Shown one piece after another: positions 55,457-64,000 of a stretch of 64,000 bases of DNA. The notes beneath the pieces were generated by a model, which ran no database searches, was not told the DNA's origin, and saw only the letters and a list, made by a program, of their open reading frames with translations. The position numbers and the translations under genes were made by a program. The stretch covers positions 914,433-978,432 of the forward strand of contig NZ_JAJEWP010000001.1 in NCBI RefSeq assembly GCF_020687825.1, written 5' to 3'. Every line of letters begins with the position of its first letter. The stretch's first letter is position 1. The stretch comes from Fluctibacter halophilus. GTDB lineage: Bacteria; Pseudomonadota; Gammaproteobacteria; Enterobacterales; Alteromonadaceae.

Positions 55457-57505
55457 ATGTCAATTGCCAAGCAGTGTTTCGCAATCGCCTTGCTATTGCC
55501 CGCCGTTATAATCACCCCGGTTGCGGCTAAGTCGGTCGCGGTGTCATCACCGGACAAGGCCCTGGTCGTGACCATCAGCGATGATGGGGGATTGCACTAC
55601 AAGGTCGATTATCAGCAGCAACCCGTGTTGTTGCGATCGGAAATGGGCCTGTCATTTCGCGACCAAAGCGATTTCGGACCTGGCTATCGCATTCGCCAAC
55701 ACCAGCAAAGTAGCCACCACAGCGATTGGCAGCAACCCTGGGGAGAGCGGCGTACGGTGGTCGATCAGCACAATGAACTGGTCGTAACACTGGACAGTGA
55801 ACTTCCCCATACTCGACCTTATCGGGTGCGGGTCAGGGTGTTTAATGACGGGCTGGGTTTTCGTTACGAAGGGGTAACCCACAACGAAACGGCAGCGATA
55901 ACCGGTGAACTGACCGGATTTACGGTGGCGAACCCGGAAGGCGCGACGGCCTGGTGGGTACCTGCGCTGCGTTGGAATCGTTATGAATACCTGTACAACA
56001 CAACCCCGGTTCCCGCGATCACCCACGCGACTACGCCATTGACGATGCGTAACGCCAATGGCGTTCATCTGAGTATTCATGAAGCGGCGTTGGTTGATTT
56101 TGCTGAAATGACGGTCAAACAGAGCCGATCAGGTTTCCTGAGTGCCGAACTGACACCCCGTTCGGATGGCTTGAAAGTGCTGACCCAAAGTGATTTTGTG
56201 ACCCCATGGCGGACCATTCAGGTCGCCGATAGCGCCACGGGCCTGTTGAACTCGTCGATGATCCTCAACCTTAACGAACCCAATGCCCTTGGCGATGTCT
56301 CCTGGGTGGAGCCGGGCAAATATGCCGGTATCTGGTGGGGAATGCATCTGGGGGTGAATACCTGGGGCAGTGGCGAGCACCACGGCGCCACCACCGACAA
56401 CACCAAAGCGGTGATGGACTTTGCAGCACAGTCGGGGTTTGACGGCGTATTGGTAGAAGGTTGGAACATTGGTTGGGACGGCAGTTGGTTCCACAATGGT
56501 GATGTGTTCAGTTTTACCCAGAGTTACCCGGATTTTGATATCGCTGAAGTGTCAGCTTACGGTAAACAAAAAGGCGTGCGTCTTATCGGGCATCATGAAA
56601 CCTCCGGCAGCGTGAGCAATTATGAACATCAAATGGAAGATGCTTTCCGTTTGTACCAACAACACGGTGTGCGCCAGGTCAAAACCGGTTATGTCGCTGA
56701 CGGTGGCACGATCAAACGCATTGACGACAGAGGTATCGTCCGCCATGAATGGCATGGCAGTCAGTTTATGGTCAATCACTACCTCAATAACGTAAAGACC
56801 GCTGCCAAGTATCAGATCAGCATTAATACCCATGAACCGATCAAAGACACCGGTCTGCGTCGTACCTATCCAAACTGGTTAAGTCGCGAAGGCGCCCGTG
56901 GGCAGGAATTTAACGCCTGGGGTTCGCCGCCCAATGATCCGCAGCATACAGTAAACCTCGTGTATACACGCATGCTGGCCGGACCGATGGATTTTACGCC
57001 GGGGATTTTTAACCTGGCTTACGAAGGATTGGATGCGGAAAATCGGGTTCAAACCACCCTGGCCAAGCAATTGGCATTGTATGTGGTGCTGTACAGTCCC
57101 ATCCAGATGGCGGCTGATCTGCCAGAGCATTACGACGCGCACCCTGAGGCCTTCCAGTTTATCAAAGATGTCCCTACCGACTGGGAAGAGAGTATTGCTC
57201 TGCAAGGTGAAGTGGGGGACTTTGTGGTATTCGCCCGCCAGGCGCGTGACAGTGATGACTGGTATCTGGGGGCCATTACCGATGAACAGGCGCGTCAGTT
57301 GCAAGTACCTCTCGACTTTCTGCCACCAGGCAAGTCTTTCCAGGCCCAATTATATCTTGATGGTGAAAATGCCGATTGGCTGACCCAGCCCTATGATATG
57401 CAGATCAGCCGCCAAACGGTGTCCGCCAGCGACACCCTGACCTTGCCTTTGGCGACCAGTGGCGGCGCCGCGGTGCGCTTTGTCGCCATTGACAACGAAT
57501 CCTGA
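55457..57505 (+). CDS. GH97 alpha-glucosidase (SusB-like)
   Basis: The 682-residue secreted protein (signal ALLLPAVIITPVAAKS) has the GH97 three-part layout: N-terminal beta-sandwich, (beta/alpha)8 barrel and C-terminal beta domain. Acidic motifs HHETSG, INTHEPIKDTG and RGQEFNAW agree with the calcium-dependent, inverting SusB-type group. It cleaves alpha-glucosidic bonds of maltooligosaccharides in the periplasm. The MFS gene follows after 16 bp. Confidence 0.9.
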   Translation: MSIAKQCFAIALLLPAVIITPVAAKSVAVSSPDKALVVTISDDGGLHYKVDYQQQPVLLRSEMGLSFRDQSDFGPGYRIRQHQQSSHHSDWQQPWGERRTVVDQHNELVVTLDSELPHTRPYRVRVRVFNDGLGFRYEGVTHNETAAITGELTGFTVANPEGATAWWVPALRWNRYEYLYNTTPVPAITHATTPLTMRNANGVHLSIHEAALVDFAEMTVKQSRSGFLSAELTPRSDGLKVLTQSDFVTPWRTIQVADSATGLLNSSMILNLNEPNALGDVSWVEPGKYAGIWWGMHLGVNTWGSGEHHGATTDNTKAVMDFAAQSGFDGVLVEGWNIGWDGSWFHNGDVFSFTQSYPDFDIAEVSAYGKQKGVRLIGHHETSGSVSNYEHQMEDAFRLYQQHGVRQVKTGYVADGGTIKRIDDRGIVRHEWHGSQFMVNHYLNNVKTAAKYQISINTHEPIKDTGLRRTYPNWLSREGARGQEFNAWGSPPNDPQHTVNLVYTRMLAGPMDFTPGIFNLAYEGLDAENRVQTTLAKQLALYVVLYSPIQMAADLPEHYDAHPEAFQFIKDVPTDWEESIALQGEVGDFVVFARQARDSDDWYLGAITDEQARQLQVPLDFLPPGKSFQAQLYLDGENADWLTQPYDMQISRQTVSASDTLTLPLATSGGAAVRFVAIDNES

Positions 57506-57521
57506 AGTATTGAGAAACCTT

Positions 57522-58982
57522 ATGTCAAAACAACAACCACAACTTTCTTTTTGGCAAATCTGGAACGTCAGTTTCGGATTTCTGGGTGTCCAGTTTGGTT
57601 TTGCCCTGCAAAATGCCAATGTCAGTCGCATTTTGTCCGATTTGGGCGCAGACCTACACTCGTTATCACTGTTTTGGTTGGTTGCGCCGATCATGGGGTT
57701 GATTGTCCAGCCCATTGTTGGCTCTGCATCGGATCGTACCTGGAATCGTCTGGGACGGCGCAAACCGTTTATTCTTGCCGGTGCAGTGGCGGCCGCATTG
57801 GGGATGTACCTGATGCCCAATGCTCCGCTTTTCGTCGCTTTTATGGCGCCCATGCTATTTGGTGCGCTAATGCTGGCGTTAATGGATGCGTCATTTAATG
57901 TGTGTTTCCAACCCTTCAGGGCGCTGGTCTCAGATATGGTGCCCCCCAAACAGCGCAACATTGGTTATTCGGTTCAGTCGCTTCTGATCAACATCGGTGC
58001 GGTGGTCGGTTCTATCCTGCCATTCGTGCTGACCAATGTGGTTGGACTGGAAAACACCGCCAAAGCGGGGCAAGTCGCGCCATCTGTCATGTGGGCGTTC
58101 TACATTGGCGCTTCGGTGTTGTTGGGCTCTGTGTTATGGACCGTGTTTCGTACCAAAGAATATGCACCACAGGATTATGCGGCGTATAAAGGGTTATCGG
58201 TACAAGAGGCCACGCCGAGTCTGCAGCGCGCCCCATTATTAACGCGATTAAGCGGTTTTTTCGCCCTGGTGGCAAGCATGCCGAAAACTATGAAACAACT
58301 CGCCGTTGTGCAGTTTTTTTCCTGGTTTGCCTTGTTTATCATGTGGGTCTATACCATGCCGGCCATTACCCAGCATATCTGGGAGGTCGAAACCCAGTGG
58401 TTTGACCCGGCCTACCTGAGCGGCCTGGAGGTCGTTCCGGCCCATATTCTGGCTGCCAAAGGTGCTGCAGGTGATTGGGTAGGGATCCTGTTTGCTGCCT
58501 ATTCACTGTTTGCGGCGTTCTTCTCGGTGGTGCTGGCGCGCATGGCAGACCGTTTTGGTCGCAAGACCATCTATGCCGGCGCCTTGTTTCTGGGCGGCAT
58601 CAGCTATATCAGTTTCTTGTTTTTCCAGAATCCGACCCAGGTTGAGGTCGATTTGTTGATCACCCAGGTAACCGTGCCCCAAGGGGCGGTGAACCTGATG
58701 ATCCCGATGATCGGCGTGGGTATTGCCTGGGCGGCGATCCTCGCCATGCCTTATGCCATGTTGGCGGGTGCATTGCCGGCAGACAAAACCGGGGTTTATA
58801 TGGGGATCTTCAACTTTACTATCGCCGCACCACAGATTGTTTCCGGGCTGTTCAGTGGCTGGATATTGAGTAGCGTGTTTGACAATCAGGCAATTTACAT
58901 CGTTCTGTTGGCTGGCGGGGCAATGCTGCTCGGTGCCGTCTCGGTGTTTTTCGTTCAGGAACACGAACCCGCGGTGGAGTAA
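57522..58982 (+). CDS. MFS sugar symporter, SLC45/MalT-like
   Basis: The 486-residue inner-membrane protein has about twelve helices. The N-terminal half has FGFLGVQFGFALQNANVSRI and the loop 2–3 motif DRTWNRLGRRKPFI, typical of proton-coupled sucrose/maltose transporters. The C-half has RMADRFGRKTIYAG. It probably imports maltose or glucose released by GH31 and GH97. No ABC or PTS genes are present in the locus. ATG 57522 was chosen; the upstream open frame overlaps GH97. Confidence 0.9.
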   Translation: MSKQQPQLSFWQIWNVSFGFLGVQFGFALQNANVSRILSDLGADLHSLSLFWLVAPIMGLIVQPIVGSASDRTWNRLGRRKPFILAGAVAAALGMYLMPNAPLFVAFMAPMLFGALMLALMDASFNVCFQPFRALVSDMVPPKQRNIGYSVQSLLINIGAVVGSILPFVLTNVVGLENTAKAGQVAPSVMWAFYIGASVLLGSVLWTVFRTKEYAPQDYAAYKGLSVQEATPSLQRAPLLTRLSGFFALVASMPKTMKQLAVVQFFSWFALFIMWVYTMPAITQHIWEVETQWFDPAYLSGLEVVPAHILAAKGAAGDWVGILFAAYSLFAAFFSVVLARMADRFGRKTIYAGALFLGGISYISFLFFQNPTQVEVDLLITQVTVPQGAVNLMIPMIGVGIAWAAILAMPYAMLAGALPADKTGVYMGIFNFTIAAPQIVSGLFSGWILSSVFDNQAIYIVLLAGGAMLLGAVSVFFVQEHEPAVE

Positions 58983-58988
58983 GGATTA

Positions 58989-59018
58989 AAAAAGGCAACC
59001 ACCGGGTTGCCTTTTTTA
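58989..59018. terminator. Bidirectional Rho-independent terminator
   Basis: GGCAACC pairs with GGTTGCC around ACCG, between A- and T-runs. It separates the MFS gene (+) from the LacI-family gene (-). Confidence 0.88.
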
Positions 59019-59050
59019 TGCTCGTTTTATGCTCGCTTTCTTTCAGCGAT

Positions 59051-60079
59051 TCATTCGGGGGCGCCACAAGAACGGCGTATCACCAGCTCTACCGGCATTA
59101 GCTGGGCATCCGCTTGGTCACCATTGACCAGCCGAAGCAGGTTTTCAACCAGGGCTTCTCCGGCCAGAGTGGTGTTTTGTTTGACCGTCGTCAGGGCAGG
59201 GTGGGTAAAGCGCGCCACCGGAATATCGTCGTAGCCTGTGACCGCAATGTCATCAGGGACGGTCAGGCCCGCTTCGTTGATTGCCTGCATCGCACCAATG
59301 GCAATAAGGTCGCTGGCGCACACCATCGCATCCGGGCGATGACCTTCACGGAGCAAGGCATTCACCGCCGCATAACCGGACTCTTCGGTGGAGATGGCAT
59401 CCCGTTGCAAGTCTTTTTGTGGCGTAATGCCGGCATTTTGCAGTGCGCTGACATGGCCTTTATAGCGGGCGAAAAATTCCGGCGCCCGGCTGTCTGCACC
59501 TCCGATAAAGGCGAAGGAGCGATGGCCAAGGCCGAGTAGGTGGTCGGTTACGTCGTACCCGCCCTGGAAATTGTCACAGCCCAGCGAGATGCCAGGGTGC
59601 TCCTTGTCAAAGGCCCCCCAGCGCACGAAATGGGTTTCCTGTTCTTCCAGTTTGGTCAGTTTATCCCGATAGTCCATGTAGTCACCGTAGCCGAGCAGAA
59701 TGATGCCGTCGGCTTTGTTGGTGTCTTCATAGTCAGCATGCCAATCGTCACTGAAGTTCTGGAACGACACCAAGAGATCGTAGCCGGCCTGGGCACTGGC
59801 ACGGGTAATGCTGCCGAGCATGGACAGGAAAAACGGGTTGATCAAAGAATCGTCGGTGGTTGGGTCTTCGAACAGCAGCAGTGCCAACGTCCGGCTTTGT
59901 TGCTGACGCAGATTACTGGCGTTCTTATCGACCTTGTAGTTCAGTTCCCGGGCAATCGCTTTGATTTTATCCCGGGTTTCCTGATTGACCAGCGGGCTGT
60001 CTCGTAACGCCCGGGAGACGGTCGATTGAGAAACGCCCGCCATATGGGCAATATCAAAGGATGTGGCTTTGGCTTTCAT
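59051..60079 (-). CDS. LacI-family transcriptional regulator of the maltodextrin locus
   Basis: The 342-residue repressor has an N-terminal HTH (SFDIAHMAGVSQSTVSRAL), the hinge with DKNASNLRQQQSRTL, and a periplasmic-binding-protein-type effector domain (ILLGYGDYMDYR, GYDDIPVARFTHPALTTVKQ). It is convergent with the MFS gene and is the only regulator in the locus, so it probably binds the three ATACGTAT operators and responds to a maltodextrin or glucose signal (inference). No such operator is seen in its own 5' region. Confidence 0.92.
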   Translation of the reverse strand: MKAKATSFDIAHMAGVSQSTVSRALRDSPLVNQETRDKIKAIARELNYKVDKNASNLRQQQSRTLALLLFEDPTTDDSLINPFFLSMLGSITRASAQAGYDLLVSFQNFSDDWHADYEDTNKADGIILLGYGDYMDYRDKLTKLEEQETHFVRWGAFDKEHPGISLGCDNFQGGYDVTDHLLGLGHRSFAFIGGADSRAPEFFARYKGHVSALQNAGITPQKDLQRDAISTEESGYAAVNALLREGHRPDAMVCASDLIAIGAMQAINEAGLTVPDDIAVTGYDDIPVARFTHPALTTVKQNTTLAGEALVENLLRLVNGDQADAQLMPVELVIRRSCGAPE

Positions 60080-60283
60080 GGTTGGTAAACTGCAAACTCT
60101 TTTATGATTGTCGTTGGTAAAGTCCCTGATTGTTATACACTACCTTATTCTCAAGGTCTTGTGTTTCTTTGTGTAGCCTTGCGGGCATCAGCGCGAGAAA
60201 TCCATAAAAAACATTTTGTGTTGAGCGCATGATGGTATAATCCCGCGACATTTTATGACCAACATTGCACAGGGGAATTGTGA

Positions 60284-61951
60284 ATGGCCGAGACTGAGCA
60301 CCGTCCGACCAACTTTATTCGTCAAATTATCGAAACCGATCTGGCGTCGGGATTGCACTCTCAGATCCATACCCGTTTTCCGCCGGAGCCCAACGGCTAC
60401 CTGCACATCGGCCATGCCAAGTCCATTTGCCTGAACTTTGGCATTGCTCAGGACTACAAGGGTCAGTGCAATTTGCGCTTTGACGATACCAACCCCGAGA
60501 AAGAAAACATCGATTACGTCACGTCTATCATGAAAGATGTGGAGTGGTTGGGTTTTCATTGGGACGGCGATGTCTGTTACTCATCAAACTACTTTGATCA
60601 GTTACACGCGTATGCCATTGAGTTGATCGAAAAAGGTCTGGCATATGTGGATTACTCCACACAGGATGCGATGCGCGAAATGCGTGGAACCCTGACCCGC
60701 CCTGGACAGAACAGCCCGTATCGGGATACCTCGGTGCAAGAAAATCTCGACGGCTTTGCAAAAATGACTGCCGGTGAGTACAAAGAGGGCGAGGCCTGTT
60801 TGCGCGCCAAGATTGATATGGCGTCACCCTTTATGTGCATGCGCGATCCGGTCCTGTATCGGGTGAAATTTGCCCATCACCACCAGACCGGTGACAAGTG
60901 GTGTGTCTATCCGATGTACGATTTCACCCACTGTATTTCCGATGCGCTGGAAGGGATCACCCATTCACTGTGTACACTGGAATTTCAGGACAACCGTCGG
61001 TTATACGACTGGGTGATTGAAAACATCAGCATCGATACTGTTCCCCGTCAGTATGAATTCTCTCGTCTGAACCTGGAGTACACGGTGTTGAGCAAACGCC
61101 GCCTTATCCAGTTGGTTGACGACAATCATGTGGAAGGCTGGGATGATCCCCGTATGCCCACCATCGCTGGTTTGCGTCGTCGTGGTTACACCCCGGCATC
61201 GATCCGCGAGTTCTGTAAGCGTATTGGCGTGACCAAAATGGACAACATGGTCGAAATGGGCATGTTGGAAGCCTGTATCCGTGATGATTTAAATGACAAT
61301 GCACCACGGGCCATGGCAGTGCTGGACCCGATCAAGCTGGTGATTGAAAACTACCCGACTGATCAGGTTGAACAGCTCAGCGCACCGAATCACCCCAACG
61401 ATCCCGAGATGGGAACTCGCAACGTGCCATTTACCCGCGAGATCTACATCGAGGCCGAGGATTTCCGTGAAGAAGCGAACAAGAAATTCAAACGTCTGGT
61501 GCTGGGTAAGGAAGTTCGTCTGCGCAATGCGTATGTGGTGAAAGCGGAACGGGTCGAAAAAGACGCCGATGGCACTGTCACTACTGTGTATTGTTCATAT
61601 GACGAAGACACGCTTGGCAAAGATCCTGCCGATGGCCGTAAGGTGAAAGGGGTGATCCATTGGGTCAGTGCCAGCGAAGGATTACCCGCGCAAATTCGCT
61701 TGTATGACCGCCTGTTCAATGTGCCAAACCCAGCCGCTGAAGATGATTTCACCTCGGCCATCAACCCGGAATCACTGATCGTGAAACAGGGATTTGTTGA
61801 GCCAGGTCTGGCAACGTTACCTGCGACCCAGGCGGTTCAGTTTGAACGCACGGGTTATTTCTGTGCAGATACTTCCAGTACGCCCGAGCAACTGGTGTTT
61901 AATCGCACTGTGGGATTGCGTGATACCTGGGCTAAAATCAGTCAGGATTAA
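60284..61951 (+). CDS. glnS: Glutaminyl-tRNA synthetase
   Basis: The 555-residue class I synthetase charges tRNA-Gln. The start [16 protein letters not shown], the HIGH motif [10 protein letters not shown] and the KMSKS-equivalent VLSKRR are present, with the C-terminal anticodon-binding beta-barrels. Length matches E. coli GlnS (554). GGGGAATTGTG precedes the ATG. The upstream 204-bp gap shared with the LacI-family gene has promoters but no gene. Confidence 0.97.
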   Translation: MAETEHRPTNFIRQIIETDLASGLHSQIHTRFPPEPNGYLHIGHAKSICLNFGIAQDYKGQCNLRFDDTNPEKENIDYVTSIMKDVEWLGFHWDGDVCYSSNYFDQLHAYAIELIEKGLAYVDYSTQDAMREMRGTLTRPGQNSPYRDTSVQENLDGFAKMTAGEYKEGEACLRAKIDMASPFMCMRDPVLYRVKFAHHHQTGDKWCVYPMYDFTHCISDALEGITHSLCTLEFQDNRRLYDWVIENISIDTVPRQYEFSRLNLEYTVLSKRRLIQLVDDNHVEGWDDPRMPTIAGLRRRGYTPASIREFCKRIGVTKMDNMVEMGMLEACIRDDLNDNAPRAMAVLDPIKLVIENYPTDQVEQLSAPNHPNDPEMGTRNVPFTREIYIEAEDFREEANKKFKRLVLGKEVRLRNAYVVKAERVEKDADGTVTTVYCSYDEDTLGKDPADGRKVKGVIHWVSASEGLPAQIRLYDRLFNVPNPAAEDDFTSAINPESLIVKQGFVEPGLATLPATQAVQFERTGYFCADTSSTPEQLVFNRTVGLRDTWAKISQD

Positions 61952-61973
61952 TTCCGCTTTGCAACACTGAAAC

Positions 61974-62001
61974 AAAAAAGCCGGCAACATGCCGGCTTTT
62001 T
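61974..62001. terminator. Bidirectional Rho-independent terminator
   Basis: GCCGGC pairs with GCCGGC around AACAT, extended by A and T runs. It ends glnS and the convergent dehydrogenase gene. Confidence 0.88.
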
Positions 62002-62019
62002 ACTGTCTGCGAATAGACC

Positions 62020-62760
62020 CTACTTGGGTTGAGCAACCAGTACCTGGCCATGTTCCTTGCACTCAGGACTCATGGCGTACAGATAGACGGGCATTAGATC
62101 TTCAGGCGTTTTGAGTTTTTCGGGATCTTCGGCCGGGTAAGCACTGGCACGCATGTTGGTCCGCGTCGCGCCGGGATTGATCCCGTTGACGGTGAGTGGA
62201 TGGTTGGCGTATTCATCGGCCAGTACCTGCATCATGCCTTCGGTGGCAAACTTCGAAATCGCGTAGGTGCCCCAGTAGGCACGACCCTGGCTACCCACTG
62301 TCGAGGTGGTAAATAGCAGAACACCCCGGTTGGCTTTTTCCAGCAACGGTAACAACGCCTGGGTCATGTAAAAGGTGCTGTTGAGGTTTACCTGCATGAC
62401 CGTCTGCCAATCCGTTTCGCTGATATTCTTGAGTGGCTCAAGGTGCCCCAGGGTACTGGCATTGTGCAGCACACCGTCGAGACGGCCGAATTGTTGTTCT
62501 ATGGTATTGGCCATGTCTCGGTAATGTTGTGGTGTCGCGCCCAGCAGATTGAGGGGCACAATGGCCGGCTCCGGATATCCCTGTGCCACAATCTCATCGT
62601 AAACCGCTTCGAGCTTTTCGGTTGTTTTGCCCAGCAGAATAACCGTTGCACCGTGCTGCGCATACGCCAAAGCCGCGGCTCGTCCAATGCCATCACCGGC
62701 ACCGGTCACCAGAATGACGTGTTCTTTCAGAAAGTGTGGGGTGGGGGAATCGTTAAGCAT
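62020..62760 (-). CDS. yciK: YciK-like short-chain dehydrogenase/reductase
   Basis: The 246-residue classical SDR has the cofactor motif VTGAGDGIGRAAALAYA, the NAS strand motif (HNASTLGHL) and the catalytic Ser and YAISK (Tyr/Lys) in TTSTVGSQGRAYWGTYAISK. NGINPGATRTNMRASAYP and a C-terminal tract YAMSPECKEHGQ fit E. coli YciK. The substrate is unknown. Convergent with glnS. Confidence 0.9.
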   Translation of the reverse strand: MLNDSPTPHFLKEHVILVTGAGDGIGRAAALAYAQHGATVILLGKTTEKLEAVYDEIVAQGYPEPAIVPLNLLGATPQHYRDMANTIEQQFGRLDGVLHNASTLGHLEPLKNISETDWQTVMQVNLNSTFYMTQALLPLLEKANRGVLLFTTSTVGSQGRAYWGTYAISKFATEGMMQVLADEYANHPLTVNGINPGATRTNMRASAYPAEDPEKLKTPEDLMPVYLYAMSPECKEHGQVLVAQPK

Positions 62761-62855
62761 AAGTCCAATCTTGTCGGTCAGAATGGCGCGCAGTCTATCA
62801 TTGCCGGTGGGTTGTGAGAAATTTTTTGGTGCTGGAAAAAATCCTCGGGGCGGAC

Positions 62856-62894
62856 TAACAAATACTTAACAAACCTTTGCAAATGGCTAACAAA
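62856..62894 (-). promoter_or_regulatory. Three phased TAACAAA repeats upstream of the lipase gene
   Basis: TAACAAA occurs at 62856, 62867 and 62888, with offsets of 11 and 21 bp, that is about one and two helical turns, all in the same orientation. The reverse complement TTTGTTA resembles the direct-repeat units of ArcA sites. They lie about 140–170 bp before the lipase start. Regulator not established. Confidence 0.35.
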
Positions 62895-63029
62895 GTCAAT
62901 ACTATTGCGGTAACTTTAACTGGTCATACTTGTTGGTTATTTTGTGACTGATTGAATCGCAGTGGGCGATAAAACACGTCGTAAAAACAAGTAGATATAA
63001 GAATAACTAGAGGATTCTGGGGAGTTAGA

Positions 63030-64000
63030 ATGAAAAAACTGTTTATCAGTACCAGCGTTGCAGCGGCACTCGCGTTGACCGGTTGTGGCGGCGGTGAGGA
63101 TCTCAAGGAAGTGCAACAGGAAACGGCCAAGCAACGCCCAGCATCGCGGATTGTTTTCGATCCGACGGCGGGGGATTTGCCGGTACCGACTGATTTGCTG
63201 TTTGCGCTGGTGGAGCAAACTGATGACGGTACGTTAGAGGTGCCGGACGAAATCGCAGGCCAAGCCGATGGCGGTACGCCTGATTTCGGTAACCCTTCCG
63301 TCGCACTGGGTGCGTTGGACGGCTGGTCAACCCAGCATCCTTTTACCTTCTCTACCCGCCATCCTGATGGCATTACCCTGGATGCCGCATCGGCCAGCGC
63401 GCCTGGCGCCGTGCGCCTGTTTAAAGGTGCTATCGGTGGCGATCTGAAAGATCCAGAGTGTACAACCGCATCGCCTCTGGCGGGATGTAAAATCAATGAA
63501 GAGCTGACCTTCGGTGTAGACTTCGTGACCCAGGCAGTGGGTAATGACGTTGCCGTCATTCCACTGAAACCACTGGAAGGCGCGACCACCTATTACGTGG
63601 TCGTCACCGACCAGCTGAAAGCCAGTGATGGTGCAAGTATTCAGCCTTCCACCACGTATGAGTTGGTGAGCCAGGACATTGAAACCTTGCCACTTGCCAC
63701 GGAATCTCAGCTGGCGCTTCAAGGTCTGGTAAACTCTTATGAGGGTGTCATCGGTCGAGATGCAGGCATTTCCGGCGACAACATCATCTTCAGTTATACC
63801 TTCACTACACAAACCACCACCGACATTATTGCAACTGTCAAACAGCTGCAAATCGGTACCTTTGCCCAGGCTGTGGGCCAGGGGATGCCAGTTGCCCAGG
63901 CGGCTCAGTTCCTGCCGGCGATTGTTGCCAGTGACTCCGGTCTGGCGGACACCGCTTTTGACGTACTGGCCCCGTCCTTGTTGGGTGACCAACTGGCCCA
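63030..64000 (+). CDS. VolA/Pla-1-type extracellular lipase lipoprotein (partial, 5' part)
   Basis: An uninterrupted frame of 323 codons runs off the window end. It begins MKKLFISTSVAAALALTGCG, a lipoprotein signal with the lipobox LTGC. The next part (SRIVFDPTAGDLPVPTDLLF, LDGWSTQHPF, FKGAIGGDLKDPEC, TTYYVVVTDQLKASDG) matches the N-terminal domain of Pla-1/cef and VolA surface lipases. The catalytic GxSxG alpha/beta-hydrolase domain should lie downstream of the window. GGGGAGTTAGA precedes the ATG. It would be an outer-membrane-anchored (lyso)phospholipase or lipase. Confidence 0.88.
   Translation, partial: MKKLFISTSVAAALALTGCGGGEDLKEVQQETAKQRPASRIVFDPTAGDLPVPTDLLFALVEQTDDGTLEVPDEIAGQADGGTPDFGNPSVALGALDGWSTQHPFTFSTRHPDGITLDAASASAPGAVRLFKGAIGGDLKDPECTTASPLAGCKINEELTFGVDFVTQAVGNDVAVIPLKPLEGATTYYVVVTDQLKASDGASIQPSTTYELVSQDIETLPLATESQLALQGLVNSYEGVIGRDAGISGDNIIFSYTFTTQTTTDIIATVKQLQIGTFAQAVGQGMPVAQAAQFLPAIVASDSGLADTAFDVLAPSLLGDQLA

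Noticed and set aside
59015-59036. Tandem TTTTATGCTCG duplication
   Set aside because: Two 11-bp copies next to a terminator; probably replication slippage with no evident role.

Overview
The window reads as a stretch of chromosome from a marine-type gammaproteobacterium of the Alteromonadales (Alteromonadaceae-like). Supporting signs are CysB, RmuC, class I fumarase, a gltA–sdhCDAB–sucABCD supercluster, large TonB-dependent receptors beside glycoside hydrolases, and a Pla-1/VolA-type lipase lipoprotein. The genus cannot be fixed from sequence reading alone. Gene density is high and no insertion sequence, prophage, integrase or CRISPR array was seen.

Layout. 1–330: a minus-strand tRNA-Tyr with its promoter, followed by a trailer that repeats the last 19 nt of the tRNA, as in the E. 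coli tyrT/rtT arrangement. 395–8809: mixed housekeeping genes (tRNA hydroxylase TrhO, an EF-hand protein, a DEAD-box helicase, a periplasmic TPR protein, the ScoAB CoA-transferase with a divergent LysR regulator, a small membrane/coiled-coil protein and a sensorless histidine kinase). 9005–18197: cysB, sdaA, pabB–nudL, fumarase, rmuC, rimO. 18503–26343: a TPR protein with a degenerate GGDEF domain coupled to a GNAT and a DUF2919-like gene, a LysR pair, a DedA-like protein, tcdA, lhgO and a pentapeptide-repeat potassium channel. 26505–30895: a glutathionyl-hydroquinone reductase, GDP-mannose synthesis genes manC–manB and a DUF3429 protein.

30963–42588 is a TCA block: gltA (minus) faces sdhCDAB–sucAB–sucCD (plus) across a 421-bp AT-rich control region. 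It encodes citrate synthase, succinate dehydrogenase, E1 and E2 of 2-oxoglutarate dehydrogenase and succinyl-CoA synthetase. The lpd (E3) gene is not here. SucB has two lipoyl domains. A chemoreceptor follows.

44620–60079 is a starch/maltodextrin utilisation locus: a GH13 lipoprotein, a TonB-dependent receptor, a tryptophan-halogenase-like flavoprotein, a second GH13 lipoprotein, a GH31 and a GH97 alpha-glucosidase, an SLC45-type MFS sugar transporter and a LacI-family regulator. Three near-identical 14-bp pseudo-palindromes with the core ATACGTATG lie upstream of the GH13, receptor and GH97 transcription units and are probably operators of that LacI-type protein. The logical flow is surface or outer-membrane cleavage, receptor uptake, periplasmic trimming to glucose and maltose, then symport.

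60284–64000: glnS, a YciK-like dehydrogenase and the 5' part of a VolA/Pla-1-type lipase gene cut by the window edge. Where an upstream in-frame start had no ribosome binding site, starts were moved to the codon that best fits the Shine-Dalgarno sequence and family length; this is stated in each entry.
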